Part shown: piece after piece, positions 1 through 8,076 of the stretch
How the letters are laid out: each line of letters opens with the position of its first letter
Numbering within the stretch: the stretch's first letter is position 1
From: CAZVCG01 sp964626265
Lineage (GTDB): Bacteria > Pseudomonadota > Alphaproteobacteria > UBA9219
NCBI GenBank assembly: GCA_964626265.1
Contig: CAZVCG010000010.1
Coordinates: forward strand, 1-53,975
Direction: 5' to 3'
DNA length: 53,975 nt
Translations under genes and position numbers: made by a program
The notes under the pieces: generated by a model
Seen by the model: the letters and a program-made list of their open reading frames with translations, nothing else
The model's database searches: none
Told to the model about the DNA's origin: nothing

Positions 1-2001
1 GGCCTATTTCGTGCAGCATCTGGCGGCTGGTGCGGACCAGCTTGTTGATCGTTTCGATCATGTGCACAGGGATGCGGATAGTACGCGCCTGGTCGGCGAT
101 CGAGCGTGTGATGGCCTGACGGATCCACCATGTGGCGTAGGTCGAGAACTTGTAGCCGCGGCGGTATTCGAACTTCTCCACGGCCTTCATCAGGCCGATG
201 TTGCCTTCCTGAATGAGGTCGAGAAACTGNNNNNNNNNNNNNNNNNNNNNNNNNNNNNNNNNNNNNNGAGGCGCAGGTTGGCTTCGACCATTTCCTTTTT
301 GGCGCGGTTAGACTCGCGTTCGCCCTTTTGAACCGTCATCACGATGCGCTTGAAGTCGCCCAAAGGCAGACCGGCTTCATCGCATATTGAGGCGATTTCG
401 GCGCGCAGACGATCCGTTTCACCTTCGTGACGTTCGACGAATTTTGTCCATCCCTTGACGTTTGGCGGAACGTAGGGAGGTTTGTCGGAGGCTGCCGTGC
501 CAGCAAGAGGTCCGCCGCCTGACGTTTCGCCTTTGCCTTTGCCGTCCTTTTTCTTCTTTTCCTTTTCTTTTTCCTTGGCCTCTTTTTCTTCGGCGGCCTT
601 CTTGGCTGCGGCCTTGGGATCGAAGACTTCCTCAAGCCAATTGCGGTCAAGCTCATGCCCTGTATAACGCGCAAGGAAATCTTCGCGCTTCAGGCCGCTA
701 TCGGTCGCGAGGCGCAGCAATCGGCCTTCAATGCCCAGCAGGCGTTTGTTTAGGGTGTAAAGCTGCTGAACGAGTTGTTCAAGGCGGTGGTTGTTGAGAC
801 GTACGGTGCGGACGAGGTCGACCAACTCTTCCTTGACCTGTTCGAACTTTTTGTTGGATTGAGACGAAATCTCTTCGCCTTTTTGGATGGCGGCATGACG
901 CTGGGTTTGCAGGCGGAACAGCTTGTTGTAGGTTGCCGCGATTTTCTCAAAGGTCTCCATGACCTGCGGCCTTAGCTTTTCCTCCATCATTGAGAGCGAC
1001 AGGCTCTCCTCGTCGCCTTCGCTGTCGAATTCTCCTTCAGCGCCTTCCGGCTTTTCCTCTTCCTCTTCGCTGCTCCCGGCGACGCTTTCGCCTTCGCCGA
1101 GCATTTCGGCTTCGTTGTTCGGTCCGCCGCCATAGGTGGCTTCAAGATCGATGATGTCGCGCAGGAGCATCTTCCCGTCGTTCAGGGAGTCATGCCAGCC
1201 GAGGATGGCTTGAATGGTTAAAGGGGATTCGCAGATGCCGCTAATCATCATTTCGCGGCCCGCTTCGATGCGCTTCGCGATGGCGATTTCTCCTTCGCGG
1301 CTCAAAAGCTCGACCGATCCCATTTCACGTAGGTATAGGCGCACAGGATCGTCGGTACGTCCGATGTCGGAGGCGTCGACGTTGCCTTTGGCTTCTTCTT
1401 CGCTTTCTTCCCCGCCTTCCTCGGCTTTTGGCGGCGCCTCTTCTTCCTCGCCCTCTATCACGTTGATCCCGAACTCCGACAGCATGGCCATCGTGTCCTC
1501 GATCATGTCAGAGTTGATCTTGTCCTGAGGCAGGGCGGCGTTTATTTCGTCGATCGTGACGTAGCCGCGTTCCTTGCCCTTTTTGAGCATTTTTTTGATG
1601 GCTTCGGCGGCCGTGTCGATAATGGGCGCGTCGCCTTTGTCGTCGTCGATGGTTTTTTCATCGCCGATTAGGCTTAGCTGAGGTTGTTTTTGCGCGGGCG
1701 GCGTTGGGATCGGGCGCGGTTCGGCAACTTGCGGAATCTTTTTCGGTTCCGGTACAGACTTAACGACGGTTGCTTTGGCTTTGGCTACAGGCTGCGTTTT
1801 GGCCCTTTCTTTTGGCTTGGGTTCCGTCTTCGCGCCTCGCCCTGCGCCGGATGCAACGGGCTTTTTCGGCGCAACTTTTTTGGGCTGCGGCTTGGCGCTG
1901 GCTTTTACGGCCTTTTTGGGCGCGGGTTTAGAGACGGCAGGTTTTTTGGCTGTCGTCTTGGCAGGTTTCTTTGTTGATTTACGCGAGTCTTTAGTAGCCA
2001 T
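1..2001 (-). CDS. rpoD: RNA polymerase primary sigma factor RpoD (sigma-70), partial and interrupted by an assembly gap
   Basis: Housekeeping sigma factor that directs core RNA polymerase to -35/-10 promoters. The gene starts at 2001 and runs off the window, so regions 3 and 4 are missing. Residues 1 to about 115 are Lys/Pro/Ala-rich, as in many alphaproteobacterial RpoDs. Region 1.1 follows, then region 1.2 (DPVRLYLREMGSVELLSREGE) near residue 220, an acidic stretch and the non-conserved region. Region 2 begins at KKEMVEANLRL just before the N run. It resumes after the gap with QFLDLIQEGNIGLMKAVEKF and then STYATWWIRQAITRSI (region 2.3/2.4). Known homologues have 13 residues where the gap lies, which is 39 nt, but only 38 N are present, so the frame breaks artificially. 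The gene lies 11 bp downstream of dnaG on the same strand, the classic macromolecular-synthesis arrangement. Residues 460-514 form an unusual Lys/Glu-rich insertion. Confidence 0.97.
230..267. other. Assembly gap (38 N) inside rpoD
   Basis: Thirty-eight undetermined bases. The flanking rpoD codons (Leu ending at 268, Gln at 227-229) need a gap divisible by three. Homology predicts 13 residues (39 nt), so the gap is one base short and should not be read as a real frameshift. Confidence 0.95.
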
Positions 2002-2012
2002 GTTGCTTACTT

Positions 2013-3962
2013 TCAGTGTCCAGCCTGTAGTTGAGGAGGCAATCCCGTCTCCATGTCGTCGCCGTTACCCGGGTCCTGTGAAGCCGATTCGTGCATGAGC
2101 GCCTCGACTTGGGCGCGTAGCGCCATGAGGCGCGTTAAATTCGCATCCGATGCGTCCTCCGCGTAACTGCGTTTTGCCGCCTGTAGATCGACCTGAAGAA
2201 GTTCTTGCAAATATTTGTTCCAAATAGATTTCCAGCCCCGACGCGCTTTTTCGAGATCACGTCCGGGACGCGCAAACGCGGCGTGCATATATGTAGCTTC
2301 GGATAAAGCTTCCGCCAAGCCCAATTGTCCGGTTTTCAACGCGCCCTCTCCGGACAAATGGCGATAAAGTTCGGACGCGTCAAGGGGTTCGTGCGAATCG
2401 GCGGATAAAAGGTCGACGAGGCGTTGCCGCAAGGTCTCAAGAAGTTCGGTGGAAAATGTAATTCTTTCAATATCTTCGCCGAATTCGGAGAAGAGCGCGG
2501 GGTAGTTTATCATTAGTGCCAGAAGCACTTTTTCGCGCAAAAGTCGCGCCTTTGGCGGTTGTTTACGCGCCGTAGAGGAAAGGGCCGGCGCGGCAAAGGC
2601 TGCTTTTCTGTAGCCTGATTGACGGGTTACGCCCGTCACAGGTGGCTTAAAACCGCTTTCAGGCCGCTTAAAGGTAGCCGAAATACGGTTCTGAACGTCT
2701 TCCTGATACAATCGTCGCAGGGATTCATCCTTAATGACGCTCACTTTATGCTTAATGGCGTTAATGAACGCGCCGCGCTCCTCCGGCGTCTGCAACCGCC
2801 GGTTTTCGAGGGCCAGATCCCAAATCGCATCGATCATCGGCTTGGACTGATCGAGGACGGATTGCATCCCCGAACGTCCGGATTGGCGGAGGAGGGAGTC
2901 GGGGTCTTCGCCTTCGGGAAGATAGGCAACGCGCACGGAGTGCGCGGGAGAGAGGAGTGGGAGGGCGCGGTCGACGGCGCGCGATGCGGCGCGGCGGCCA
3001 GCGTTATCGCCGTCGAAGCACAAGACCGGATTATAATCCCGTGACGGATCGCGGGAGTCGGGGGAGGGGAGGAGCTTCCACAATATCGCGAGTTGATCCT
3101 CGGTTAGAGCGGTTCCTAGAGGCGCGACCGCACCTTGATAGCCAGCCTCGACGAGCGCAATCACGTCCATATAGCCCTCAACGACGATGATCGGCTGGTT
3201 TTGCGCGATGGCGGCGCGGGCGCGCGACAGGCCATAGAGCAACTTTCCTTTGTGAAAGAGCGCATGATCCGGCGAGTTCAGGTATTTCGGTTCGCCGTCG
3301 CCCATGATACGCGCGCCGAACGCCACAGTACGGCCGCGCCGGTCGCCGACGGGAAAGATTACGCGGTTGCGGAAAAAGCTGTAAACTTCGTTTCGCTCCG
3401 CGCTTTTCTTAACCAAACCGACGGATTCCATCTCATCGATCTTGTAACCGTCCGCCGTCAGCGCACGGATGAGCGTCTGGCTGTCCTGTGGCGCATAGCC
3501 GAGGTGAAAACGCCGCATAGCGTCCTCGGAAAGGCCCCTTCCGCGCAAATAATGCAGCGCTTCCCGGCCATGCGGCGCAAAGAGCTGGTCTTCGAACCAC
3601 TTGGTGGCGCGTTCGAGAAGGAGATATAGCCGTTTTTCCTTGTCGAACCTTTCCCTCTCCACGGGCGTGTCTTGAGGCACAGAAAGGCCCGCTTGCGCGG
3701 CCAGCGTCTCGATGGCCTCTGGAAAGCTCATGTTGTCCATGCGCATCGTGAAGCCGATGATGTCGCCGTGCGCTCCGCAGCCGAAGCAGTGATAGAACTG
3801 CTTGTCGTCGTTGATGTAAAAACTCGGCGTTTTTTCCTTATGGAACGGGCAGCACGCCTTGTATTCCCGCCCCGCCTTTTGCAAGCGGAGCCGCTTTGCC
3901 GCGATGCCCGAAAGGGGCAGGCGCGAACGCAATTCGTCGAGGAAGGCGGGGGGTAAGGGCAT
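2013..3962 (-). CDS. dnaG: DNA primase DnaG
   Basis: Synthesises RNA primers at the replication fork. The N-terminal CHC2 zinc-binding domain is visible (CCPFHKEKTPSF, then YHCFGCGAHGD). The catalytic core has the TOPRIM signatures VVEGYMDVI and CFDGDNAGRRAA, and a C-terminal helicase-binding region follows. From the chosen start the protein has 649 residues, a normal length. I chose the ATG at 3962 because the family begins directly with a sequence like LPPAFLDELRSR. In-frame ATGs at 4025 and 4034 would add a 21-24 residue extension without recognisable homology, and no candidate has a good Shine-Dalgarno. It precedes rpoD by 11 bp, so the two are probably co-transcribed. No rpsU is adjacent, as is usual in alphaproteobacteria. 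Confidence 0.95.
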   Translation of the reverse strand: MPLPPAFLDELRSRLPLSGIAAKRLRLQKAGREYKACCPFHKEKTPSFYINDDKQFYHCFGCGAHGDIIGFTMRMDNMSFPEAIETLAAQAGLSVPQDTPVERERFDKEKRLYLLLERATKWFEDQLFAPHGREALHYLRGRGLSEDAMRRFHLGYAPQDSQTLIRALTADGYKIDEMESVGLVKKSAERNEVYSFFRNRVIFPVGDRRGRTVAFGARIMGDGEPKYLNSPDHALFHKGKLLYGLSRARAAIAQNQPIIVVEGYMDVIALVEAGYQGAVAPLGTALTEDQLAILWKLLPSPDSRDPSRDYNPVLCFDGDNAGRRAASRAVDRALPLLSPAHSVRVAYLPEGEDPDSLLRQSGRSGMQSVLDQSKPMIDAIWDLALENRRLQTPEERGAFINAIKHKVSVIKDESLRRLYQEDVQNRISATFKRPESGFKPPVTGVTRQSGYRKAAFAAPALSSTARKQPPKARLLREKVLLALMINYPALFSEFGEDIERITFSTELLETLRQRLVDLLSADSHEPLDASELYRHLSGEGALKTGQLGLAEALSEATYMHAAFARPGRDLEKARRGWKSIWNKYLQELLQVDLQAAKRSYAEDASDANLTRLMALRAQVEALMHESASQDPGNGDDMETGLPPQLQAGH

Positions 3963-4103
3963 TAACCATATCCGTGAGTTAGGGGCAGTTCTGGCCCGTC
4001 CAAGAGTGTTATCCTTATCCGCCATTAGCTTCAAATTGTTTTTGGGGGCGGTTTTTGATAAGGAGGGTGCGCAGGTTGGGGCCTGATCCGTCCCGCCGTT
4101 TTA

Positions 4104-4126
4104 TATAATAAAAAATCCCGGGGAGG
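4104..4126 (+). promoter_or_regulatory. Candidate -10 element and strong ribosome binding site of pckA
   Basis: TATAAT at 4104-4109 matches the sigma-70 -10 consensus exactly, but no good -35 hexamer lies at 16-18 bp. GGGGAGG at 4120-4126 is a strong Shine-Dalgarno 5 bp before the pckA ATG. The site lies in the intergenic region divergent from dnaG. Confidence 0.45.
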
Positions 4127-4131
4127 AAAAT

Positions 4132-5733
4132 ATGCACGGTAAGAGCGGCGCTTCGCGTATTGTAAAGCATTTAAGCCAAATCGGCCTGACGGGCGTTAGC
4201 GCCGTTCATGCCAATCTTGGGGCGCCGTTGCTTTATGAAGCGGCGTTGACGCGCAAAGAGGCAGCACTGAGCGAAGACGGCGCGCTGGTCGCCATGACGG
4301 GCGAGCACACGGGCCGTTCCGCCAACGCCAAGCATGTCGTGAAGGACAAGACGACGGAAAAAACCGTCGATTGGGGCAAGGTCAATCAGGAATTCACGCA
4401 GGAGCAGTTCGACGCCATCAAGAAGCGGATGTTCGAATACCTGAAAGGCAAAGACATCTTCGTTCAGAATTTGTATTCCGGCGCGGAGCCCGCACACCGT
4501 TTGCAGGTTCGCGTCGTCACCTCGCACGCCTGGCATTCATTGTTCGCGCGGAACATGTTCATCCGCCCAAAGCACGATCAGTTGGATGGTTTCGAGCCGG
4601 GCTTTACGTTAATTCATGTGCCGGAAGTCGAAGCCGACCCCGCCAAGGACAAAACGCAAGGTAAGCCGTTCGTATTGATCAACTTCACCGAAAAACTCGT
4701 GTTGATAGGCGGCACGTCGTACGCAGGCGAAATCAAGAAGTCGATCTTCACGGTCATGAACTATATCCTGCCTGATCAAGGCGTATTGCCGATGCATGCG
4801 TCCGCGAATATCGGCGAAGAGGGCGACGTTGCGGTGTTCTTCGGTCTTTCCGGCACGGGCAAGACGACGTTGTCAGCCGACAGCGGCCGTTCGCTTATCG
4901 GTGACGACGAGCATGGCTGGAGCAGCGACGCGGTATTTAATTTTGAGGGCGGCTGTTACGCCAAGGTCATCAAGCTGAACCCGCGCATGGAGCCAGAGAT
5001 TTATGAAGTCTCGCGCCGGTTCGGCACCATTCTCGAAAACGTTGTGATGGACGATCATCGCAAGGTCGATTTCGACGACGGCAAGCACACGGAAAACACG
5101 CGGTCGAGCTACCCGATCCACTTTATCCCGAACGCCAGCGAAAGCGGCATAGGCGGTTTGCCGAAGAACGTCATCATGCTGACGTGCGACGCTTATGGCG
5201 TGTTGCCGCCGATCGCGAAGCTGAATCCCGAACAGGCGATGTATCAGTTTCTGTCGGGCTATACCGCGAAAGTCGCTGGCACGGAAAAGGGCGTGAAGGA
5301 GCCGCAGGCGACGTTCTCGGCCTGCTTTGGCGCGCCGTTTTTGCCGCGTCCTGCCGTCGTTTATGCCGAGATGCTCGGCAAGATGATCGAGAAGTACGGT
5401 GTCGATTGCTGGCTGGTGAACACCGGCTGGAGCGGCGGCGGCTATGGCGTGGGCGAGCGCATGCCGATCAACGTTTCGCGCACGCTGGTGCGCGCCGCGC
5501 TGGCGGGAACGTTGAAGAAGGGTAAGTTCTTCCGTAACGAGCCATTTGGCTTGATGGTGCCTGCGGAAGTGACGGGCGTCGATACCGACGTTTTGCATCC
5601 GCGCCGCATGTGGAAGGACGAAGCCGCCTATGACGCTACAGCAGACAAGTTGGTCAAGCAGTTCGCCGAGAACTTCAAGAAGTTCGAAGCCAAGGTCGCG
5701 CCGGAAGTGAAAAAAGGCGCGTTGGGAGTTTAA
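4132..5733 (+). CDS. pckA: Phosphoenolpyruvate carboxykinase (ATP-dependent)
   Basis: Converts oxaloacetate plus ATP to phosphoenolpyruvate, CO2 and ADP, the first committed step of gluconeogenesis; cytosolic. At 533 residues it is of normal length for the ATP-type enzyme. The kinase-1a P-loop GLSGTGKTT (Lys about 244) and the kinase-2 metal motif IGDDEHGW (Asp258/Asp259) are present. The early GEHTGRSANAKH stretch and the C-terminal NTGWSGGGYGVGERM are also family-typical. The start is fixed by the GGGGAGG ribosome binding site. It is a single gene divergent from dnaG and is followed by a REP-like hairpin. Together with fumC at 52 kb it indicates a working C4-acid/gluconeogenic metabolism. 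Confidence 0.97.
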   Translation: MHGKSGASRIVKHLSQIGLTGVSAVHANLGAPLLYEAALTRKEAALSEDGALVAMTGEHTGRSANAKHVVKDKTTEKTVDWGKVNQEFTQEQFDAIKKRMFEYLKGKDIFVQNLYSGAEPAHRLQVRVVTSHAWHSLFARNMFIRPKHDQLDGFEPGFTLIHVPEVEADPAKDKTQGKPFVLINFTEKLVLIGGTSYAGEIKKSIFTVMNYILPDQGVLPMHASANIGEEGDVAVFFGLSGTGKTTLSADSGRSLIGDDEHGWSSDAVFNFEGGCYAKVIKLNPRMEPEIYEVSRRFGTILENVVMDDHRKVDFDDGKHTENTRSSYPIHFIPNASESGIGGLPKNVIMLTCDAYGVLPPIAKLNPEQAMYQFLSGYTAKVAGTEKGVKEPQATFSACFGAPFLPRPAVVYAEMLGKMIEKYGVDCWLVNTGWSGGGYGVGERMPINVSRTLVRAALAGTLKKGKFFRNEPFGLMVPAEVTGVDTDVLHPRRMWKDEAAYDATADKLVKQFAENFKKFEAKVAPEVKKGALGV

Positions 5734-5740
5734 CATCTAT

Positions 5741-5775
5741 GACGGCGCGGGGAGGCGGAACCCCGCGCTACCGTT
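5741..5775 (-). repeat. REP-like palindromic repeat (copy 1)
   Basis: An 8-bp perfect stem, GCGCGGGG (5745-5752) with CCCCGCGC (5761-5768), closes an 8-nt loop and is followed by TACCGTT. The same stem and tail recur at 46786-46812, and a diverged inverted copy lies at 46742-46768. Strand is assigned so that all copies read TAGCGCGGGG on the given strand. It sits 8 bp after the pckA stop. A T-run at 5781-5786 could let it also act as a weak terminator. Confidence 0.7.
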
Positions 5776-5832
5776 ATTCATTTTTTATTGTTCCCCATCG
5801 CTGTGTCCTCCTCACCGAGGCGGTTCGGCTCT

Positions 5833-6246
5833 ATGAGAGTTAAGCGGCTGAAGATGAAAAACATGGAAGTACGCGGGTCTTTGGAGTCAATGCATTCCAA
5901 AAACGCCCATAAGTTTTTGACAGCGCTGAAATGGGATATCAGGAGGCGATTAAGCGAATTCGCCGAAATCGAAGTCCTGCCCCATTTCACGCCACGCGAA
6001 ACGACAACGGGGATCATTTACTATCTTACCAAACTTGAGCTAGTCAGATTGGAAAACAAGGAGTGCTTGTTTTGTCTGTCGTCGAAGAGACGGGGACGGC
6101 AGGGCGTGCATTTTTATTTCAACGAGCTTTATGTGTTTGGGATAGAGCCGCCTGAAGAGGATTTACCCCATGAGCAAAAAAAACGCATTCACGAAATGGT
6201 CTTGCGCAAATTGGGGCCGCATGTAAACGCGCCCATTATAAGATAG
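5833..6246 (+). CDS. Hypothetical protein
   Basis: No family recognised. The product is 137 residues from the ATG at 5833, basic near the N-terminus (MRVKRLKMKN), with no signal peptide or membrane segment visible. The middle contains LTKLELVRLENKECLFCLSS, with two cysteines close together, then an Arg/Gly-rich turn and a charged C-terminus. In-frame alternative starts are TTG at 5788 and GTG at 5803. I prefer the ATG because the upstream part overlaps the tail of the REP region; a GAGG lies 12 bp before it. It is convergent with the GatB/YqeY gene and isolated from other plus-strand genes. The coding call rests on the long open frame and plausible composition only. Confidence 0.5.
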   Translation: MRVKRLKMKNMEVRGSLESMHSKNAHKFLTALKWDIRRRLSEFAEIEVLPHFTPRETTTGIIYYLTKLELVRLENKECLFCLSSKRRGRQGVHFYFNELYVFGIEPPEEDLPHEQKKRIHEMVLRKLGPHVNAPIIR

Positions 6247-6276
6247 CCGGATCGCGATAACGTCGCACGATGAAAA

Positions 6277-6735
6277 TTATCCCCCGAGTTGCGTTTTAAC
6301 GATAGCGCCCGCGGCGGCGAAGTCCATTTGGCCCGTGTAGGCTTTTTTCAGTTCGCCCATCACCTTGCCCATGTCCTTGATGCTGCTTGCGCCGATGTCG
6401 GCGACGATCTTAGCGATGGCGGCTTTCATTTCGTCTTCGGACATCTGCTTCGGCAAAAAGCGTTCGATCACTGCAATCTCGCCGCTTTCCTGTTTGACCA
6501 GATCGGGGCGGTTGCCCTTTTCGTACATCGCGATGGATTCGCGGCGTTGCTTGATCATGCCCTGCATCATGGCCTGAATCTCGTTGTCAGGGATGCCGTC
6601 GGCCATGCCTTTGGGGCGCGCGGCGATGTCGGCGTCCTTGAGTTTGGCCATTATGAGCCGGACAGCGTTAACCGTGTCCTGATCCTTGGCTACCATGGCT
6701 TGTTTCAGGGCTTCCTTGAGTTGATCGCGCAGCAT
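6277..6735 (-). CDS. GatB/YqeY domain-containing protein
   Basis: Small cytosolic protein of the YqeY family, which resembles the C-terminal tRNA-binding tail domain of the GatB amidotransferase subunit. Its exact function is not settled. At 152 residues it has the usual length of about 150. Family-typical stretches include KEALKQAMVAKDQDTVNAVRLI near the N-terminus, KQRRESIAMYEKGNR in the middle, and IKDMGKVMGELKKAYTGQMDFAAAG near the C-terminus. It is divergent from carA, with about 105 bp between the two starts. YqeY beside carAB is a common alphaproteobacterial arrangement. Confidence 0.92.
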   Translation of the reverse strand: MLRDQLKEALKQAMVAKDQDTVNAVRLIMAKLKDADIAARPKGMADGIPDNEIQAMMQGMIKQRRESIAMYEKGNRPDLVKQESGEIAVIERFLPKQMSEDEMKAAIAKIVADIGASSIKDMGKVMGELKKAYTGQMDFAAAGAIVKTQLGG

Positions 6736-6840
6736 TTTTTGCCTCTTTTTCGGGTCGATAATTGTGTGTTGCCAAGTCCCTTACGACTCGGCATAGTGCG
6801 GGCCGTTTGAAGAGATTCCCAATATATATAGCCGGAGCAT

Positions 6841-8076
6841 ATGACAACCTCGCCGCCGATGCAGCAAGGAAATAGCATGGCCGGGCCTGAATCCAAACCT
6901 GATCAGGCCGATGCAGTAGTTGTTTTAGCGGACGGAACGGTTTTATGGGGCAAAGGCTTAGGGGCCCCCGGCGAGGCCGTTGGCGAAGTGTGTTTCAACA
7001 CGTCGATGACGGGGTATCAGGAAATCCTGACCGATCCCAGCTATGCCGGACAGATCATCACGTTTACTTTTCCGCACATCGGCAATGTCGGCGCCAATTC
7101 GCAAGACATTGAGACGATTAAGCCTGCGGCCCGCGGGTTGATTTTGCGTGCCCCCATCACCGAACCTGCCAACTGGCGCGCGGTGGAGCATCTCGACGCG
7201 TGGCTCAAAAAGCATAATCTTATCGGCCTGTCCGGTATAGACACGCGCGCGCTCACGGCGCGTATCCGCGACAAAGGCGCGCCGACGGGCGTTATCTGTT
7301 ATGCACCGGACAAGAAAATCGATCTGAACGCCTTGTTGCGCAAGGCGAAGGAATGGCCTGGCCTCGACGGCATGGATCTCGCGCTTGATGTGACGTGCGC
7401 GGACGTTCATATGTGGGAAGAAACGCGCTGGAACTGGCAGCCGAACGGCGATGCCGGATATTCGGTGATCGACGGCAGCAAGAGCGATCCTTTACATGTC
7501 GTGGCCATCGACTATGGCGCGAAGCGGAACATCTTGCGGTGTCTGGCGAGCGCGGGATGCCGCGTGACGATCGTTCCCGCGCAAACGACTGCGGAAAAGA
7601 TTTTTGAGATCAAGCCCGATGGTGTTTTTCTTTCAAACGGGCCGGGCGATCCGGCGGCGACCGGCGTTTATGCTGTTCCTGTCATCAAGGCAGTATTGGA
7701 CAAAGGAATCCCGTTGTTTGGTATTTGCCTCGGGCACCAGATGTTGGGCCTTGCGCTCGGCGGCAAGACGACCAAGATGCCGAAGGGCCATCGCGGCGCG
7801 AACCATCCGGTGAAAGATTTGCAGACGGGCAAGGTCGAGATCACCAGCCAGAACCACGGTTTTATGGTCATTCCCGAATCGCTGCCGCCGAACGCCGAAG
7901 TAACGCACGTGAGCTTGTTCGACGGGTCGAACGAAGGGTTAAGATTAAAGGATAAGCCCGCGTTTTCAGTGCAATATCACCCCGAAGCTTCGCCGGGGCC
8001 GCACGACAGCCACTATCTGTTCCACCGCTTCGTCGAGATGATCAAGGCGCATAAAGCATCGCGGAGGCCTGCGTAA
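6841..8076 (+). CDS. carA: Carbamoyl-phosphate synthase, small (glutaminase) subunit
   Basis: Hydrolyses glutamine and passes ammonia to CarB for carbamoyl phosphate, the precursor of arginine and pyrimidines. The N-terminal CPSase small-chain domain (VVLADGTVLWGKG... FNTSMTGYQEI) is followed by a class I glutamine amidotransferase domain. Its nucleophile is Cys296 (GICLGHQ), with His380 and Glu382 (QYHPEASPG) completing the triad. The product is 411 residues from the ATG at 6841, which has GGAG 5 bp upstream. An ATG at 6877 with AAGGAA upstream would trim 12 unconserved residues and is a fair alternative. The stop overlaps the carB ATG by one base (TAATG), indicating translational coupling. 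Confidence 0.96.
   Translation: MTTSPPMQQGNSMAGPESKPDQADAVVVLADGTVLWGKGLGAPGEAVGEVCFNTSMTGYQEILTDPSYAGQIITFTFPHIGNVGANSQDIETIKPAARGLILRAPITEPANWRAVEHLDAWLKKHNLIGLSGIDTRALTARIRDKGAPTGVICYAPDKKIDLNALLRKAKEWPGLDGMDLALDVTCADVHMWEETRWNWQPNGDAGYSVIDGSKSDPLHVVAIDYGAKRNILRCLASAGCRVTIVPAQTTAEKIFEIKPDGVFLSNGPGDPAATGVYAVPVIKAVLDKGIPLFGICLGHQMLGLALGGKTTKMPKGHRGANHPVKDLQTGKVEITSQNHGFMVIPESLPPNAEVTHVSLFDGSNEGLRLKDKPAFSVQYHPEASPGPHDSHYLFHRFVEMIKAHKASRRPA

Noticed and set aside
4873..5736. Long minus-strand open frame (287 codons) opposite pckA
   Set aside because: Shadow of the real gene: it covers conserved pckA motifs in the opposite strand and has no recognisable protein features.
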